Below are positions 1-11,649 of a stretch of DNA of 64,000 nucleotides, piece after piece (the first letter of the stretch is position 1; the number at the start of each line of letters is the position of its first letter). Below the pieces are notes generated by a model. That model saw only the letters and a program-made list of their open reading frames with translations, was not told where the DNA came from and searched no databases. The stretch lies in NCBI RefSeq assembly GCF_010389155.1, contig NC_057764.1, forward strand, positions 1,116,001-1,180,000, given 5' to 3'. The DNA comes from Erigeron canadensis (lineage: Eukaryota; Streptophyta; Magnoliopsida; Asterales; Asteraceae). Made by a program: the position numbers and the translations under genes.

Positions 1-1756
1 CCTAAATAATCCCATTAAAGTTTATGAAAAACTGATGGTCCACGAATGCACAACTTATGTTATATTTAAGCTAGACAAGAGAGTTAATAAGAAGATAAAC
101 AACAAGAACAATGACAAGTTCAATTGTAATAAATCAATGCAAGTATAATCATATGTATCATTGATTAAACGATGAATACATGGTCGATCTTACAAACTTG
201 ACTTATAAGAATACAAAAGAACAAAGTAATTGCTAAGTCTAGACACACTATAAACTTGAACAATTACAAGTGACACACACTTTCAAGGTGGCTAACACAC
301 TTGATACAATGCGGCTGTGTTGCTTTATATAGAGGGAGAATTAGGGCAACACAACCTTCCTTTGATGGTGATAGATAGTGGTTGTCGACATCCCATTGGC
401 TCCTTGTACTTTCATGCAGGAGCCCTTGTCTTCTTTACCAAATCAGGTATCCCAACTGTACCTTAGTAATATGAGGTATGTTGCAGTTGGAAGAACCACC
501 ATGTTACTCTTGTCTTCATATGGTTTGAAAACTTCCCGCCATGACAAACATTTGGGCAACATCCAACCCGCTGAAGAGCGTCACTGGACTCGCTGAAGAC
601 TTGCTGACGTCATACGTCAGCGATCAAGTCTTGTCAGCGAATCCAAGACTTAACAAAAACAAACCAAGCTTACGGTCATGTAAATTGGTCCATTATAACC
701 ACAAACTCCAGTGAAATATCGAAAAGCTCCAATATAATCCAAGTGACTACAAAATGAGACCCATACTAATGATACAAACGTCGTTCATGAGCTACTGGCC
801 GATAACAAAGTGTATGCTCACTCATACACATGTACAACCACCTTCAAATAAATGCCAAAAACCATTGTTACATTCGTACCAGCATTCCTTTGGCAACAAT
901 TCATACTAATCACCACAACCATCAGGTTTATGCAAAAAAATAAATAAATAGAAAAACAACAGAAACCGATGGCTAACATCCACTTACCTTCATTCCATAG
1001 ACCGAATAGAAAACAAAGCTTCGTTTACACTTAGCTTTCAAATCATTCTTCAAGGGCTCCAACTAAAACACATAACTCGCATTCCGATTCTTTTCTTCTT
1101 TTTTTGCCATTGCCTCTTCATCCAATTTCATTTTCTTCTTTTTGCTTTTCTTCGCTCTCATCATCCTATAACCATCAATTCATTCAAAATTTCAAATACA
1201 AAACACACAACCACTTTACGTTGCGTTTTGGATTTCTTGTTTGAAGGCATAATACAATACAGTTTCATGTCGTCTTGGTGCAAGAATAAGAGATGAAAGA
1301 AACTTGACCTTTTATTCACAATATTAAATTAAATTGTGCACAACTCCTTGTTGTCCAGAGCATTAGTTTAACGTCATCTTTTGGGATAATATAAGAAACA
1401 AACAAACAAAAAAAAGAAGGATGAAAAAATGTGATTCGAAGAAAACTTTTGGGATGAAGAGGGCTAAACAAAACTTAATTTTTGAAGAAAACTCAATTGG
1501 CACGGAGTGGTGATACAGAACATATTAAAACATGTAAAAGAAGGATCTATAAATTTTATTAAAATAATAATTATAAACAAAAAAAAAAGAAAAATAACAG
1601 TTAAGGTTCGTAGGTTATGAGGGATGGTGATGGGGGGAGAGAAGGTCCGAGATGTTGTCGCCGTTGAGAGGTGATCGTGGAATTGTCATAGCGGCGGAGG
1701 GGATGGGGATCGCATAATGTATTGTTTGTGTGTGCTTTTTGATGTGTGAAGGGTAT
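1..1756. other. Left flank without a recognised gene
   Basis: No conserved protein is visible here. Near 331-340 a TATA-like stretch (TTTATATAG) follows a region rich in direct CAAC/CACA words. It could be part of an old LTR or promoter, but no partner was found. On the minus strand 1250-1215 opens a lysine-rich start (MPSNKKSKTQRK) followed by a plausible GT donor, and 1168-1067 is another lysine/glutamate-rich stretch. Together they could be a captured exon pair, but I do not recognise the protein. The part nearest the Mutator-like element (about 1600-1756) continues on the other side of that element (5648-5784) and may belong to a Helitron. Confidence 0.4.
603..621. other. Short palindrome containing TGACGTCA
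   Basis: GCTGACG (603-609) pairs with CGTCAGC (615-621). The left arm runs into an exact TGACGTCA (605-612), the full palindromic site bound by plant bZIP (TGA/CRE-type) factors. No gene with a credible start lies downstream, so a regulatory role is only possible. A third related CAGCGA word follows at about 635. Confidence 0.3.
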
Positions 1757-1765
1757 TAGAATTAG

Positions 1766-4700
1766 GGGGGAATTGCATATATCCCCAAATATGCATCCAT
1801 AATTACAAAAATCCCCAATTAAAAACTAAAATAACATATTTACCCAGACTTATTTTTAGGTATGGATTTGACAGTAATACCCTCTTACTAATTGGGCGCC
1901 AAAACAAAGAAATCCCGCCGATTAATGGACTGGGTTCTCTAACTCCTCCCTACAATTTATCATTGTTTCTAATTATTATCACATATTCACATTGTGCTCT
2001 TAATCACCGACCTACATCCTCACTGTAAGTTTTCATTTTCCTCTTTCACAAAGTATTATTCCATTATTATTTCTCATATCATTATGTTATATTTCTACTA
2101 TTGAAAGGTTGATTCATGTGCTAATTAAGTGATCAAACTTTCTATTAGAAGTTTGAAGAATGATTCTAATCTTATTATAATAGATTGACGATGTGTTTTT
2201 TTTAGTTATCAGATGATATAATTAATTTAAATATATCATCTTTATTAGTACTCGATATATTTAGTTAAGCAAAGATCAACATTTTTTTCTCATCTAGTGT
2301 GATTCTTTAGTGATCAGTGATTTTTAGCAACTAGTGATTTTTTTATCATTATGTTCATGATTGTGAAGGTTATTAACACTTGATATAGTAGCCTTATTTC
2401 CTGTCCAGAGCCATTTGAGATGGATGATTCGTTAGATTTTGATCTTCATGACTCTTCAAAACCAAGATGGGAGAATATGACTGAATCGCCTATACTCGAG
2501 TATGATATGTCATATGTCATTATTTTCTTATGTACTTATACTTGTTTCGTATAAACTAATTGGTTTGAAGGGTTTTATTTCCATCCCAGTAGCATCAAAA
2601 TACGAGCTAAAGTTAAAATATGGAGGCTACTTTCGATTAGCCAAGAACTCACACAAGAAAAGATATTGCTTTGGGTTTCAGAAATCTATCTTCATGGATA
2701 CAAGCTCATATACCCTCGAGGATCTTACCGAAGAGGTGAGAAACCGATATACATCAAAGAGAGATTCAACGGTGTTCATTCTCTTTATTGACAAGTATGC
2801 GGTAGATCAATCTTTTATTATGTTGGATTCCAATGAGAACTTCAAGGGGATGCTTAGTATGTACGACAATGAGAAAGCAGTAACCATTTTTTAACAACAG
2901 ATCATACTAATCTTGGAGTTACAGCAGTACAAAAAAGGTACAAAAATTGTTGTTATATCTTACTATATTATGTGGTGAACTCAATGAACAAAATTCAGTT
3001 AGTAATTTCATTCATACAGGGGTGAAGATGAAGTTACCGGTGAACCATATGAAGATGATGATTCTGATCAGTGTCCAAGTGAAGAAAGTTATCATAGTCG
3101 TCTAAGTTCAGACATTGAGGATGACCGACTTAATTATGAAGGTGAAACTTATTCGAATGTTAAGAGAAATTCAACTATGAAAGTGTATTCAAGATTTTCA
3201 AATGTCATTGATTTTAGAAGAGCCTTGAACCATCATGCAATAACAAATGAGTTTGACTACTTCATTGAAAAAAGTGAACCGACACGATTCACTGCAAGGT
3301 GTATAAACATGGAGTGTGGCTGGAAAATTCATGCTAGTCTCATGGAAGATGGAATTACCTTTCAAGTACGTATATAACTTGGCATAAATTTATATGTTCA
3401 ACATGCTTGTATATGGTCAAAATGAATTATTGTTGCTATTTTGTTGGTCAAAAAATTGGTAGAAGAACATTCCTGTATTCGTAGCAACAAGGCAGGTAAT
3501 AGGCGTGCAACTCAAGGATGGATTGCTAATATCGTTACAGATAAGCTGAAATCTGATGGGGATGTTGGTGTTCCAGATCTTATGAAGTGGATTTCAAAAA
3601 CATACAATGTAGAGCTACCATGCCATAAAGTCTTTAGAGGGAAAGAACAAGCTTACACTGATGTATATGGGAAATGGGAGGACTCATTCGTAATGATAGA
3701 TGATTTCAAGGAGGAACTACATGCTAGGGACCCGAGAAGTGTTGTTGATATTGAATTTGAAAAGGATGGTGACAAGAAACGTTTTCTACGTTTTTTTATA
3801 TCATTTGCAGCTTGCTCGACGGGCTTTCTTGTTGGTTGTCGTCCTAACATTAGCCTTGATGCTTGCCATTTGAAAGGGAATTTCAATGGTGTCTTAGCCG
3901 CTGCAACAGCTATAGATGGTAACAACTCTATTTTTCCGGTAGCCTATGGTGTACTTGAATCGGAGAATACAAAATCTTGGACATGGTTTCTTGAGTTACT
4001 AGAAAGAGCAATTGGGACGCCAAATGGTCTTGTTATTTCATCCGACATGCAAAAAGGTTTAGAAGTAGCCATTACACAAGTTTATCCTAACATTGAGCAT
4101 AGAGAATGTATAAGGCACTTATATAGCAACTTGAAGAGGCATTTTCATGATGACTTCTTCTACTTTAAGCTATGGGGTGCTGCAATAGCTTACTGTGTTA
4201 ATGACCATGACAGATTACTCGACGAAATTGATGTTGTACGTAAAGAGGCGATCACATATCTCAATGATAACCATAATAAGATATGGAGTCGATGCAAGTT
4301 TGGCACAACGTCTAAATGTGATTACATAACTAATAATATCTCTGAATCATTTAATTCTTGGGTAGGTGATTTGCGCTATCGCCCTGTTCTTGATCTCCTT
4401 GATGCCATTAGGGAAAAGCTTATGAAACGCTTTGATAAGAAAAGGAGAAATGTAAAAAAGTGGAAAGGCTCGTTAGTTCCTATGGCTAAGAACTATGTCA
4501 GAACTATCACCAAGGTAATGGGAGCAAGTTAAAGCTTTCATATCTAATTTAACCTCCAATCTCATATGCAAATATGTAACAGTAACTTGTTTTCATTTTT
4601 ATTGTAGAACTTAGGTGAATATGCAGTAAGTAGAAGCAGTGACAATCGAGCTGAAGTGACATACAAAGGAAAAAGATGGGATGTTACACTAGATGAGAAA

Positions 4701-5638
4701 AAATGCTCTTGTTGAGTTTGGCAAGTTAAAGGTCTTTCGTGTGATCATGCAACAGCTTTCATTACTTCCATACGAGATAATAATTGGGACAAATATGTTG
4801 ACCCATATTTTACAGTTGAAAGTTATAAGAAAGCATATGCACTCGAAATTGCTACGATTCCTACAAAAGATCATTGGGTGCATATAGAAACACAAGAGAT
4901 GATATATCCACCTAGTATCAAACGTCCGCCTGGACGACCAAGAAAGAACCGAATTGTACCACATGATGAGCCAAAAAAAAGACATAGATGTCAGAGGTGT
5001 AATGAGTATGGACATCATGCCAAAAAATGCAAGAATTCTGAATCTCAAAGTTCTAATCAAAGTCACTCATCCACCAATAAAAGGTTAGCCAAATTTAATA
5101 TAGTTGTTATAAAAATCTTCATAGTTTTAGAATCCTAATTTTCTTTGATTTTTCAGGAGAAGAAATAAGAATGTTGAGGATTCTGGAGTAAATTTTAAAG
5201 CTAAATCATCTAAAATTAAGTGAATAGGTTTGCTGATATCGTTTTGTCTATTGGTAAATGGATATTCTTGTGAACATTTGGTTTCAAAATTGTTTTTTGG
5301 TGGATTTTTTGATCATTTTGTTCATGAGTGATGGTTTATTATTTGCGTTATTGTCAAGCTATTTATTGGTGGTATTGGTGGATTTTTCTATCATTTGGTT
5401 CTGAAGCTATTATTGGTTATTTTGTTGTTGATGAATTTGAAGTTTAGCAATTAATATTGTACGAGAGTTTACCTGCGCAATTTTTGAAATGAAGTGTGAA
5501 ATAAAAAAGGGCATAATGGTCATGATATAAAATCTGTTTGATGAAATAGATGGAAATGGATAATTATGTGGTTTAAAAGAAAATAATGGGTAAATATGTT
5601 ATTATAGATGCATATTTGGGGATATATGCAATTCCCCC
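1766..5638 (+). mobile_element. Complete Mutator-like element (MULE) with TIRs and 9-bp TSD
   Basis: The ends are a perfect 32-bp inverted repeat: 1766-1797 begins GGGGGAATTGCATATATCC and 5607-5638 is its reverse complement. A shared inner block (ATAACATATTTACCC) lies further in on both sides, but the left arm carries an extra ~30 bp before it. The element is flanked by an exact 9-bp direct repeat TAGAATTAG (1757-1765 and 5639-5647), the hallmark target duplication of Mutator-like elements. It is 3,873 bp long and encodes a MuDR-type transposase on the plus strand. The intact termini and duplication suggest a fairly recent insertion. The transposase itself carries one in-frame stop. Confidence 0.93.
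2420..5223 (+). pseudogene. MULE transposase gene with one in-frame stop
   Basis: Several coding blocks are separated by short introns. The first starts with MDDSLDFDLHDSS (2420). A block at 2591-2892 resembles the N-terminal domain common in plant MULE proteins. A MuDR-type DNA-binding domain lies at about 3177-3365 (FSNVIDFRRAL, CGWKIHAS). The MULE catalytic domain is at 3450-4515, with a first Asp in SLDACHLKGNF, a second in SSDMQKGLEVA, and TNNISESFNSW near its end. The last part carries a SWIM zinc finger (CSC at 4704-4712, then WQVKGLSCDHA) and a CCHC knuckle (CQRCNEYGHHAKKC). A final spliced exon ends at 5223. A TGA at 4713-4715 interrupts the SWIM finger exactly after CSC. Everything downstream stays in the same frame, so this looks like a single substitution in an otherwise intact gene. 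Exon limits are approximate. Confidence 0.87.
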
Positions 5639-5647
5639 TAGAATTAG

Positions 5648-6814
5648 AAGGGATGAAAAATTATTGGGTTATTGTGAGCGTGTGTGAGTTTGTGAGAAGT
5701 TGAATATTTAGGGGTAATCTGGGTATCTCAAGATCTTAATTTAGTAAGGGAGGGGTGTTAATCTCCTCTGTAAAAGAGTATAGATGTAGATATAGATATA
5801 GATATAGAACTAGAACGGAGTATACATTTGTAGGGTTGCTCATTGACTCTTTTATGGTTTTAAATAAATGAAGGGCATTGGTGTTGAAAAATGAATGTTA
5901 AAGGGTTACGAAAGAAAATATGCGATTCCAATAATTGTGGAATAAACTAACCCAATATACAATATTTTGAAATTTTGACTTTTGTCCATGTATTAATATG
6001 ATTGCTTAGTTTCGTCATGAAACGTATTTGGATAGGTTAAATCATTTCTAAATGTTTAACTTATTATCGTGACACTTTCATTCTTAGTTTTTCTATTTTG
6101 TTCCAATAAAACACACCTTCTATACATCTATACATTGCTTTTTTTCTTTATATAAAAAATAAAAGTATTTTGTTTCAATAAAACGTACCTGCTATTCTAT
6201 ACATCTATAGATCGTTTTTTTATATAAAAATAAAAGGACGATGAAATTGACGTGACAACATTTCATACATTCTTGAGGCTATCCTTAATCCAAATCCCGT
6301 TTTAAACTATTTTTTCAAACTGAATCATTTTTTTCGTCCATTTAGCTGTATGACCCAATATTTAATTAAAATTTCACTCAAAACACTTAATATTAATAGA
6401 ACACTTTGACAACGAACCATCAATGCATTTACGCAAAGATGTTAAGTTTAAAGCAATTAACTCCGAAGTCTCGATGGCTTTTACACCAAGTCACCAATAG
6501 TGGCATGAAAAATCGACTGTGAAATAAGCATTTAATTTGACATGGTTTGTGCTTAACATGTGCAACATGACATAAACATCACTTTTCGTATCTAATTGCA
6601 AACCGCGCTTTGCATATTCAAAGAAATTGTGTTTATTTATCAATTCAATTTGCACACATCAATCAATAAAGATACATGTTTGATAAAAGTAGTCATAGTT
6701 GGTACTTATAACTTGTAGTTCTTAGCTTTTAGTGGAACTTTAGCTTTTAATCGAAGTTATTAGCTAGAGCGTTTATTTTTTAGAGATGTTTAATATGATA
6801 GTTGTAGCTGCAAG
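5648..6814. other. AT-rich intergenic DNA with a Helitron 5' end
   Basis: At 5784-5771 the minus strand reads TCTATACTCTTTTACAGAGG, preceded by A. This matches other Helitron-like 5' ends in the window (TC start, A before it). The matching 3' end would lie left of the MULE, which would then be inserted inside this Helitron; I could not find it. An imperfect tandem duplication of ~70 bp is at 6098-6241. No coding signal is seen in the rest. Confidence 0.45.
6098..6241. repeat. Imperfect tandem duplication, unit ~70 bp
   Basis: Two adjacent copies begin TTTGTTCCAATAAAACACACC and TTTGTTTCAATAAAACGTACC. Both continue through CTATACATCTATA and a T-run followed by TATATAAAAA. Differences are scattered substitutions and small indels, so the duplication is not recent. 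Confidence 0.7.
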
Positions 6815-7434
6815 TAGGGACATAGCTAGAAAGTTTTTTGTATGGAGGCAAACTAAAATATTTAAGTGTATCCGGTTCTAACAAATAGTCTAGTCAAACT
6901 ATATTTATCTAAACTAGAACTTGACGTGTTATGTACCGAGATATTACAATACTAATTCAGAGCTATACATAAGAAGAAAACAAATAAACAATTAAATTGA
7001 TGAAAACTTGTTACTATATATTTATTAGAAATGCATTTGTGAAAAAAAAAATAAAATACTTTCGTGTCTTTCTACTTTAAAAGAAAACAACAAAACTAGC
7101 CGTATATATTTTTTTGTGATATATTTACTTACATTACATTGTCATGCAATTTCTTGATTAACTTAATTATATTATAATATTAATGTATGATTTGTAAACA
7201 AAAATAAATATGAGATAGGCAAGGGAAAAAATATGGAAGTGTTGTAGGCAAGGATTAAAAACACCATCTCTAATTTAATAGTAAGAGGAAGTCCACTGGG
7301 CTATAAGTGGGTATTGTTTCACTTATTCCTTTAAGTTATATATCTATGTAAGAATATCTTAAAAAAATACGTTACGCCTTTAAAACTTTATGGGGGCGGT
7401 TGTCCCCGTTGCCCCCATCGTATCTCCGCCCCTG
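6815..7434. mobile_element. Non-autonomous hAT-type element, 620 bp, 8-bp TSD
   Basis: The right end reads ATCTCCGCCCCTG and the left end TAGGGACATAGCTAG. Read inward they form an imperfect terminal inverted repeat of the CAGGGGCGGAGCTA type. Flanking DNA carries an exact 8-bp direct repeat GCTGCAAG (6807-6814 and 7435-7442), the size made by hAT transposases. The interior is AT-rich and has no transposase. The left terminus seems to have drifted (C to T at the first base). This TIR type is frequent in plant genomes; the superfamily call rests on the TSD length and the TIR. Confidence 0.78.
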
Positions 7435-7442
7435 GCTGCAAG

Positions 7443-8191
7443 TATTTGAAAAGTTTTATAATTGAAAACTTTATTGAATTTAAAAGCTTTCAAAACATTA
7501 CTTTAAATAACATTTCATTTTGGATTTTTTATTTTTTTCTTTTTAAATAAAAGTTAAAACTACTTATATCCAAACATATATTTTAGCATAATAGGAACTT
7601 GTCATTCATATGTACAAGTTAAAGTTCCAAAAAATTTCTTAATATGCACTTGCCAAATATGGCTTAAATCTTGTGAAATAATGCATTGCATCAATTTGAG
7701 TGGCATTCCATGTGTCAGATTATATGGCAATTAATATATATGACTTGGCACATAACTGAGTTGGACTGATATATTATCAAGTTATTTCAGTTGATTAATT
7801 AAGTTGGAGTACTTTAGTTTTTAAGTTAAAATCAAAAGTCAAATTTTAAAAATAATAAATTATCATACTGAGCTTTAGTTAGTTTATTAATATTCTATCA
7901 AGAAAACAAAGATAATGATATTCTTGCAATAACATTTTATCCTAATTTTACCTTTAAATTGTAAACTATAAAAGTGACTAAAATGTAATGTAGAATTTTC
8001 GATAAAAATCTATTTTATAAAATATAAGGAGTGAGACTTTAACCCTCATAAGAACTCTAGTTTGTAATCTCGTTACAAAGTAAAAGTTGAAAACTAATGA
8101 GAATTGATCAGTAAAATGAAAAATCATGAAGTAGTATTAAAAATGTATCTATGCAATATATGGTGGTGGTTAATTTTCGAGGAGCGTAAGC
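7443..8191. other. Intergenic, no feature recognised
   Basis: AT-rich DNA with no coding signal, terminal repeat pair or conserved motif that I could support. Confidence 0.4.
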
Positions 8192-8378
8192 CCACCAGGC
8201 TAAAAAAAGTCAAACCTCGACCAAGTAGTATTAGCGGCGACGTCGCCGTTAATACTGTGGGCCCCCATGTCCTTAATGGTAAATCTGGCAGAGAAAATAA
8301 CGGGCCCCCTCTCAATGTCAGAGTATTAACAGTGACGTCGCCGTAAATATCTTGTTCGGGTTGACTTTTGCCTGGTGG
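8192..8378. mobile_element. Foldback element built of three palindromes (MITE-like)
   Basis: The outer arms CCACCAGGC (8192-8200) and GCCTGGTGG (8370-8378) continue inward as AAAAAAAGTCAAACC and GGGTTGACTTTT. Inside, 8227-8256 is a near-perfect 30-bp palindrome centred on GGCGACGTCGCC, flanked by AGTATTA/TAATACT. A second AGTATTAACAGTGACGTCGCCG block near the right arm (about 8323-8344) pairs with the first. A GGGCCC pair lies between. No clear target duplication was found. The whole segment could fold into one long hairpin, which fits a MITE or foldback element. There is no coding capacity. Confidence 0.7.
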
Positions 8379-8565
8379 TGTTACCATGTGCCTTAATTTT
8401 TTTCTTTAATCAGTTTATGTAAGCTTTTGTAAATTTAATATAGTACATATGTCAAAAAATAATGATGTCTATCAGACGGCTCGCCGACCGTTAGATTCTA
8501 AATTTATCTATCATACATATATTTAGAAATGTGTTTGTTATTATTGATGGACTATTTATCCATAA

Positions 8566-8880
8566 CTAATACGTTACCCGCGCAATGCGGCGGTGATCAT
8601 GACGGCGACAATGTGATGACAGGTGTAACGGTTGGTGGCAGATGAGGCGTCGATTGGTGTAGATTATTAATATAAAGGGTTATTGGAGATATTTTAAAAG
8701 ATAAAAGATTGATAGTGTAACGTAATCATTAATATTAAGGGTAGTATAACTGAATATATTTGAGTGGTAAGCAAAAATATTATATATTTTAAGGGTAGTA
8801 GATTAAAATATTACATGGAAGGGCATTTTAGACATTTTCTCATGTAACTTTCAACATGAAGGTATTTTCTTTAATATGTA
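8566..8880 (-). mobile_element. Small Helitron-like element B (minus strand)
   Basis: The minus-strand 3' end has a CCGC...GCGG hairpin (from CCGCATTGCGCGGG) about 10 bases before a terminal TTAG, followed by T. This is a one-base variant of the Helitron CTRR terminus. Its other end (about 8860-8880) resembles the 5' end of element A, including GTTGAAAGTTACATGAGAAAATG, but lacks the initial TC, perhaps because element A inserted there. The two elements lie head to tail in the same orientation. Confidence 0.55.
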
Positions 8881-9170
8881 CTAGCATGGTACCCGCGCAA
8901 ATGCGGCGGCGGTGGTCACAATGCGATGGTGACGGGCGGTGGTGGCGACTGACGGTGGTGACGACGAGTAGTGTGGGCTATTATGTAAATCTAATTAATA
9001 TAATGGTTAACATAGTTATTTTAAAGGTTGAAGGACTAATAGTATTTTTGTTTCATTTAGAGTGAGATTATATCTTATTTAGGAGGTATTATTTTAATGG
9101 AGGACAATTCTGACATTCCCCCTGTAACTTTCAACAGGGGGTCTATTTCTTTTTTAATAAAGAGTATAGA
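8881..9170 (-). mobile_element. Small Helitron-like element A, 290 bp (minus strand)
   Basis: On the minus strand it begins A|TCTATACTCTTTATT (9170) and ends CCGCATTTGCGCGGGTACCATG then CTAG|T (8884-8881). It thus has the 5' TC, the 3' hairpin followed by CTAG, and insertion between A and T, as expected for Helitrons. There is no target duplication and no coding capacity. The interior near the 5' end has a small hairpin (CCCCCTGTTGAAAGTTACAGGGGG). Confidence 0.65.
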
Positions 9171-10826
9171 TAGATAATGTTTAATAAAAGGGAACCCTTT
9201 ATTCGTTTTTTAAAAAAATAAATAATATAGATTTTACTATTATGCTCTTGCAATCTTCCATTTATTTTACAAATAACACTAAACATACCTACCACTTTTT
9301 ACTTGCCACGCATTAAAAAAAAACACCCTTTCCTCAATTTTCTTTCATCTCTATTGATTATCGACGTGTTGTTCATCTCAACAACCATCTACTACCACTG
9401 CCATCAATCATCATCACCACCACCACCATTATATATCATTGTCACGATTATCACCGTATCATGTGGGTTTCACCGTATCATGTGGGTTTCAATTTAGTTA
9501 ATGAAAATTAGTAAATAAACATTATTTAAACAATAAGCTAAAAATACAATATTTAAATGTCGAGTATATGTGACTCGTTAGTATCCAATTTTATTAAAAG
9601 GACACAATTTTCTTGTTCTTTTTTAGTATAATTTTTTTATGCTATCATATTTATGACTTTTTTTGTTATAAACTTTTCTATTTATGCTATCATATGTATA
9701 AAAGGATAATGATTTGTACATCACTAATTTTTAACTGTAGATCATCTTTTATCATATTTGATGATGTACAACTAAAATTTAATGGTGTATGGATCACGGC
9801 CCATATTGAAATTAGAGGGGTACTCGCACAATAAGATGACGGTGACATGTGGCGGCAACGACAACAATAAGAGTGTGGTTATTAATGGAAAAGTAATTGA
9901 TATAAAAGGGGATGTGTAGTTATTCTAAGGGTTAAGAATGTATGTCGTAAATAAATCCATTAAGGGATAAACATATTAGGTGGAGATATTTCAGTTAGTG
10001 AACACCAGAAAAGTATCCGCACGATGCAACGGCGACCGGTGGTCGGCAGAAAGTGGTGGTGGCGACGACGATGGGTGATGAGGGCGACGAGTGATGTAGG
10101 TTATTGTTGTAAAAATGGAAATGTAGTTATTTTAGGATTAAAAAGTAGATGTTGTGAAAATGATAGTGTGGTCATTTCAAGTAGATATTAAGGTATTTCA
10201 AGTAAAGATTTTTTAAGATAATAAATAAAGATGAGATATTTTGAGATTATTAACTTTTAGTTAGAGAAAAATGAAAGCAAGAGAAAAAAATGAGCTAAGA
10301 ATAAATAAGCCACTATCGAGAACTTAGAAAACCAAATGTAGGATATATGTAGAATCAAATGTGGTTAGATTAAATAGTTTTTTTGAAAAAGTGAATTTTA
10401 CCTCAGACGCGTATGATGTGTGCTAATCACACAACGAAAGGGTCCCGCACTAAGCGGATCCTAAATAGTCTTTCTCACCATACCACCTCTTTTATTGAAA
10501 AATACCGTCGAGGAGAACCTACCAAGGCTCGAACTCGAGACCTTGGAATAAACTCCCCCTTACGAGTATGTTTATTCTATATAAACCCAACAATTGATGG
10601 TTATCTAATGTGGTTTTACATAAAATAAGGCAAATATTAAAATAAAATAAATAAAATAATAAGTTTCTCTTCACTGAAAATTGTCGTACATCATGAAAAT
10701 AATCGTGCATAAAAATATATATAGTTGTGCTTCGTGAATCTTCGTGCATCAATTTTACATGATTTAAGGGTCAATATCATGTTCTATTTATTTTACTTTA
10801 ATACTTGTTTTACAATAACCAACCTA
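9171..10826. other. Intergenic DNA with decayed Helitron ends
   Basis: At 9812 a minus-strand CTAA|T end follows GTGCGAGTACCCCT, and at about 10017-10032 a more decayed relative of the same GCGG-hairpin end is seen. Neither could be paired with a 5' end. On the minus strand around 10545-10520 there is a sequence like a pol III B box (GAGTTCGAGCC), but no A box at a proper distance, so I do not call a SINE. No protein-coding gene is seen. Confidence 0.4.
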
Positions 10827-10834
10827 TATTTAAT

Positions 10835-11010
10835 GGGTTAAGATCCTTTCAAGTTAGGAGTAACTTGAGGGTTAAAGTTAGATGATCTTGACCATTGATT
10901 TAAAATTAATGGTCAAGATTTAAAATGATAATTGAATCTTGATAATTAATTTTAATCAAATGGTCAATAACCCTCCAAGTTTAACCCTCAAATTACTTTC
11001 TCACCCCTAC
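10835..11010. mobile_element. MITE, 176 bp, with 8-bp flanking repeat
   Basis: An imperfect inverted repeat links AGTAACTTGAGGGTTAAAGTT on the left with AACCCTCAAATTACTTTCTC on the right. Inner complementary blocks GATCTTGACCATTGAT and ATCAAATGGTCAATAA extend it. TATTTAAT occurs exactly at both borders (10827-10834 and 11011-11018), consistent with an 8-bp target duplication. There is no coding capacity. Superfamily is uncertain; hAT is compatible with the TSD length. Confidence 0.7.
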
Positions 11011-11119
11011 TATTTAATATATATCTTACTGTATAATTGAAATCGTATGCACAACACTCTCGATATAAAAAGATTGTTGATAGGTATAGTCTTATAAATA
11101 ATCAAGTGATAACAATAAA

Positions 11120-11310
11120 ATTTTCATTTATTTCTTTCTCAATTTTTCAAATCCTATTATTTATATTACTTATAATAAGTTATTAACATAAAAATTTCAA
11201 AAATTTGAGTTTAGGATCTGAAATCAAAGGATATTTGCCGTCATCCACTATGTTTACAAGATTTGATTTTAGAGTGATTGTAAATATTTTAAGGTAAATC
11301 CAAAACTCTA
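11120..11310 (-). repeat. Dispersed repeat, copy 1
   Basis: Read on the minus strand (GTTTTGGATTTACCTTAAAA and onward) this segment matches 45550-45770 on the plus strand over roughly 180 bp. Shared words include TGGATGACG/AGGATGACG and AACTTATTATAAGTAAT. Identity is perhaps three quarters by eye. I do not know the element type. Confidence 0.6.
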
Positions 11311-11649
11311 ACTATGTATATGCGAATGAGTCAATTTATAGTTTTTTTTGGGGGGATATGGAAAAAGAGTATATATTTTGTGAGTTTATAATTATTTAAC
11401 TGATGATGAGGTGAAGATGAAGGTATGATAGGAAGGGGGTAGTTTTTAAATGTGTCTTAGATAGGGAAAACTAATATGACAGTTAAAACAGTTAAAACGA
11501 GGTGATGACGACGTCAAAATAAGGAACGACTTTAGAAAACTAAAAATAACTTTTTTTTAACAAGTAATTTAAATTAGTCACGGAACATTACCTCCTAATC
11601 ATTTCACACCAAGTCTATCAATTAAAAAAAATCAATATTGTTTAAAAAA

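Noticed and set aside
8124..8387. Overlapping open frames on both strands
   Set aside because: They arise from the palindromic foldback element and have no coding features.
10500..10560. A pol III B-box-like motif (minus strand) suggesting a SINE or tRNA
   Set aside because: No A box at the right distance, no cloverleaf and no poly-A/T tail with target duplication.
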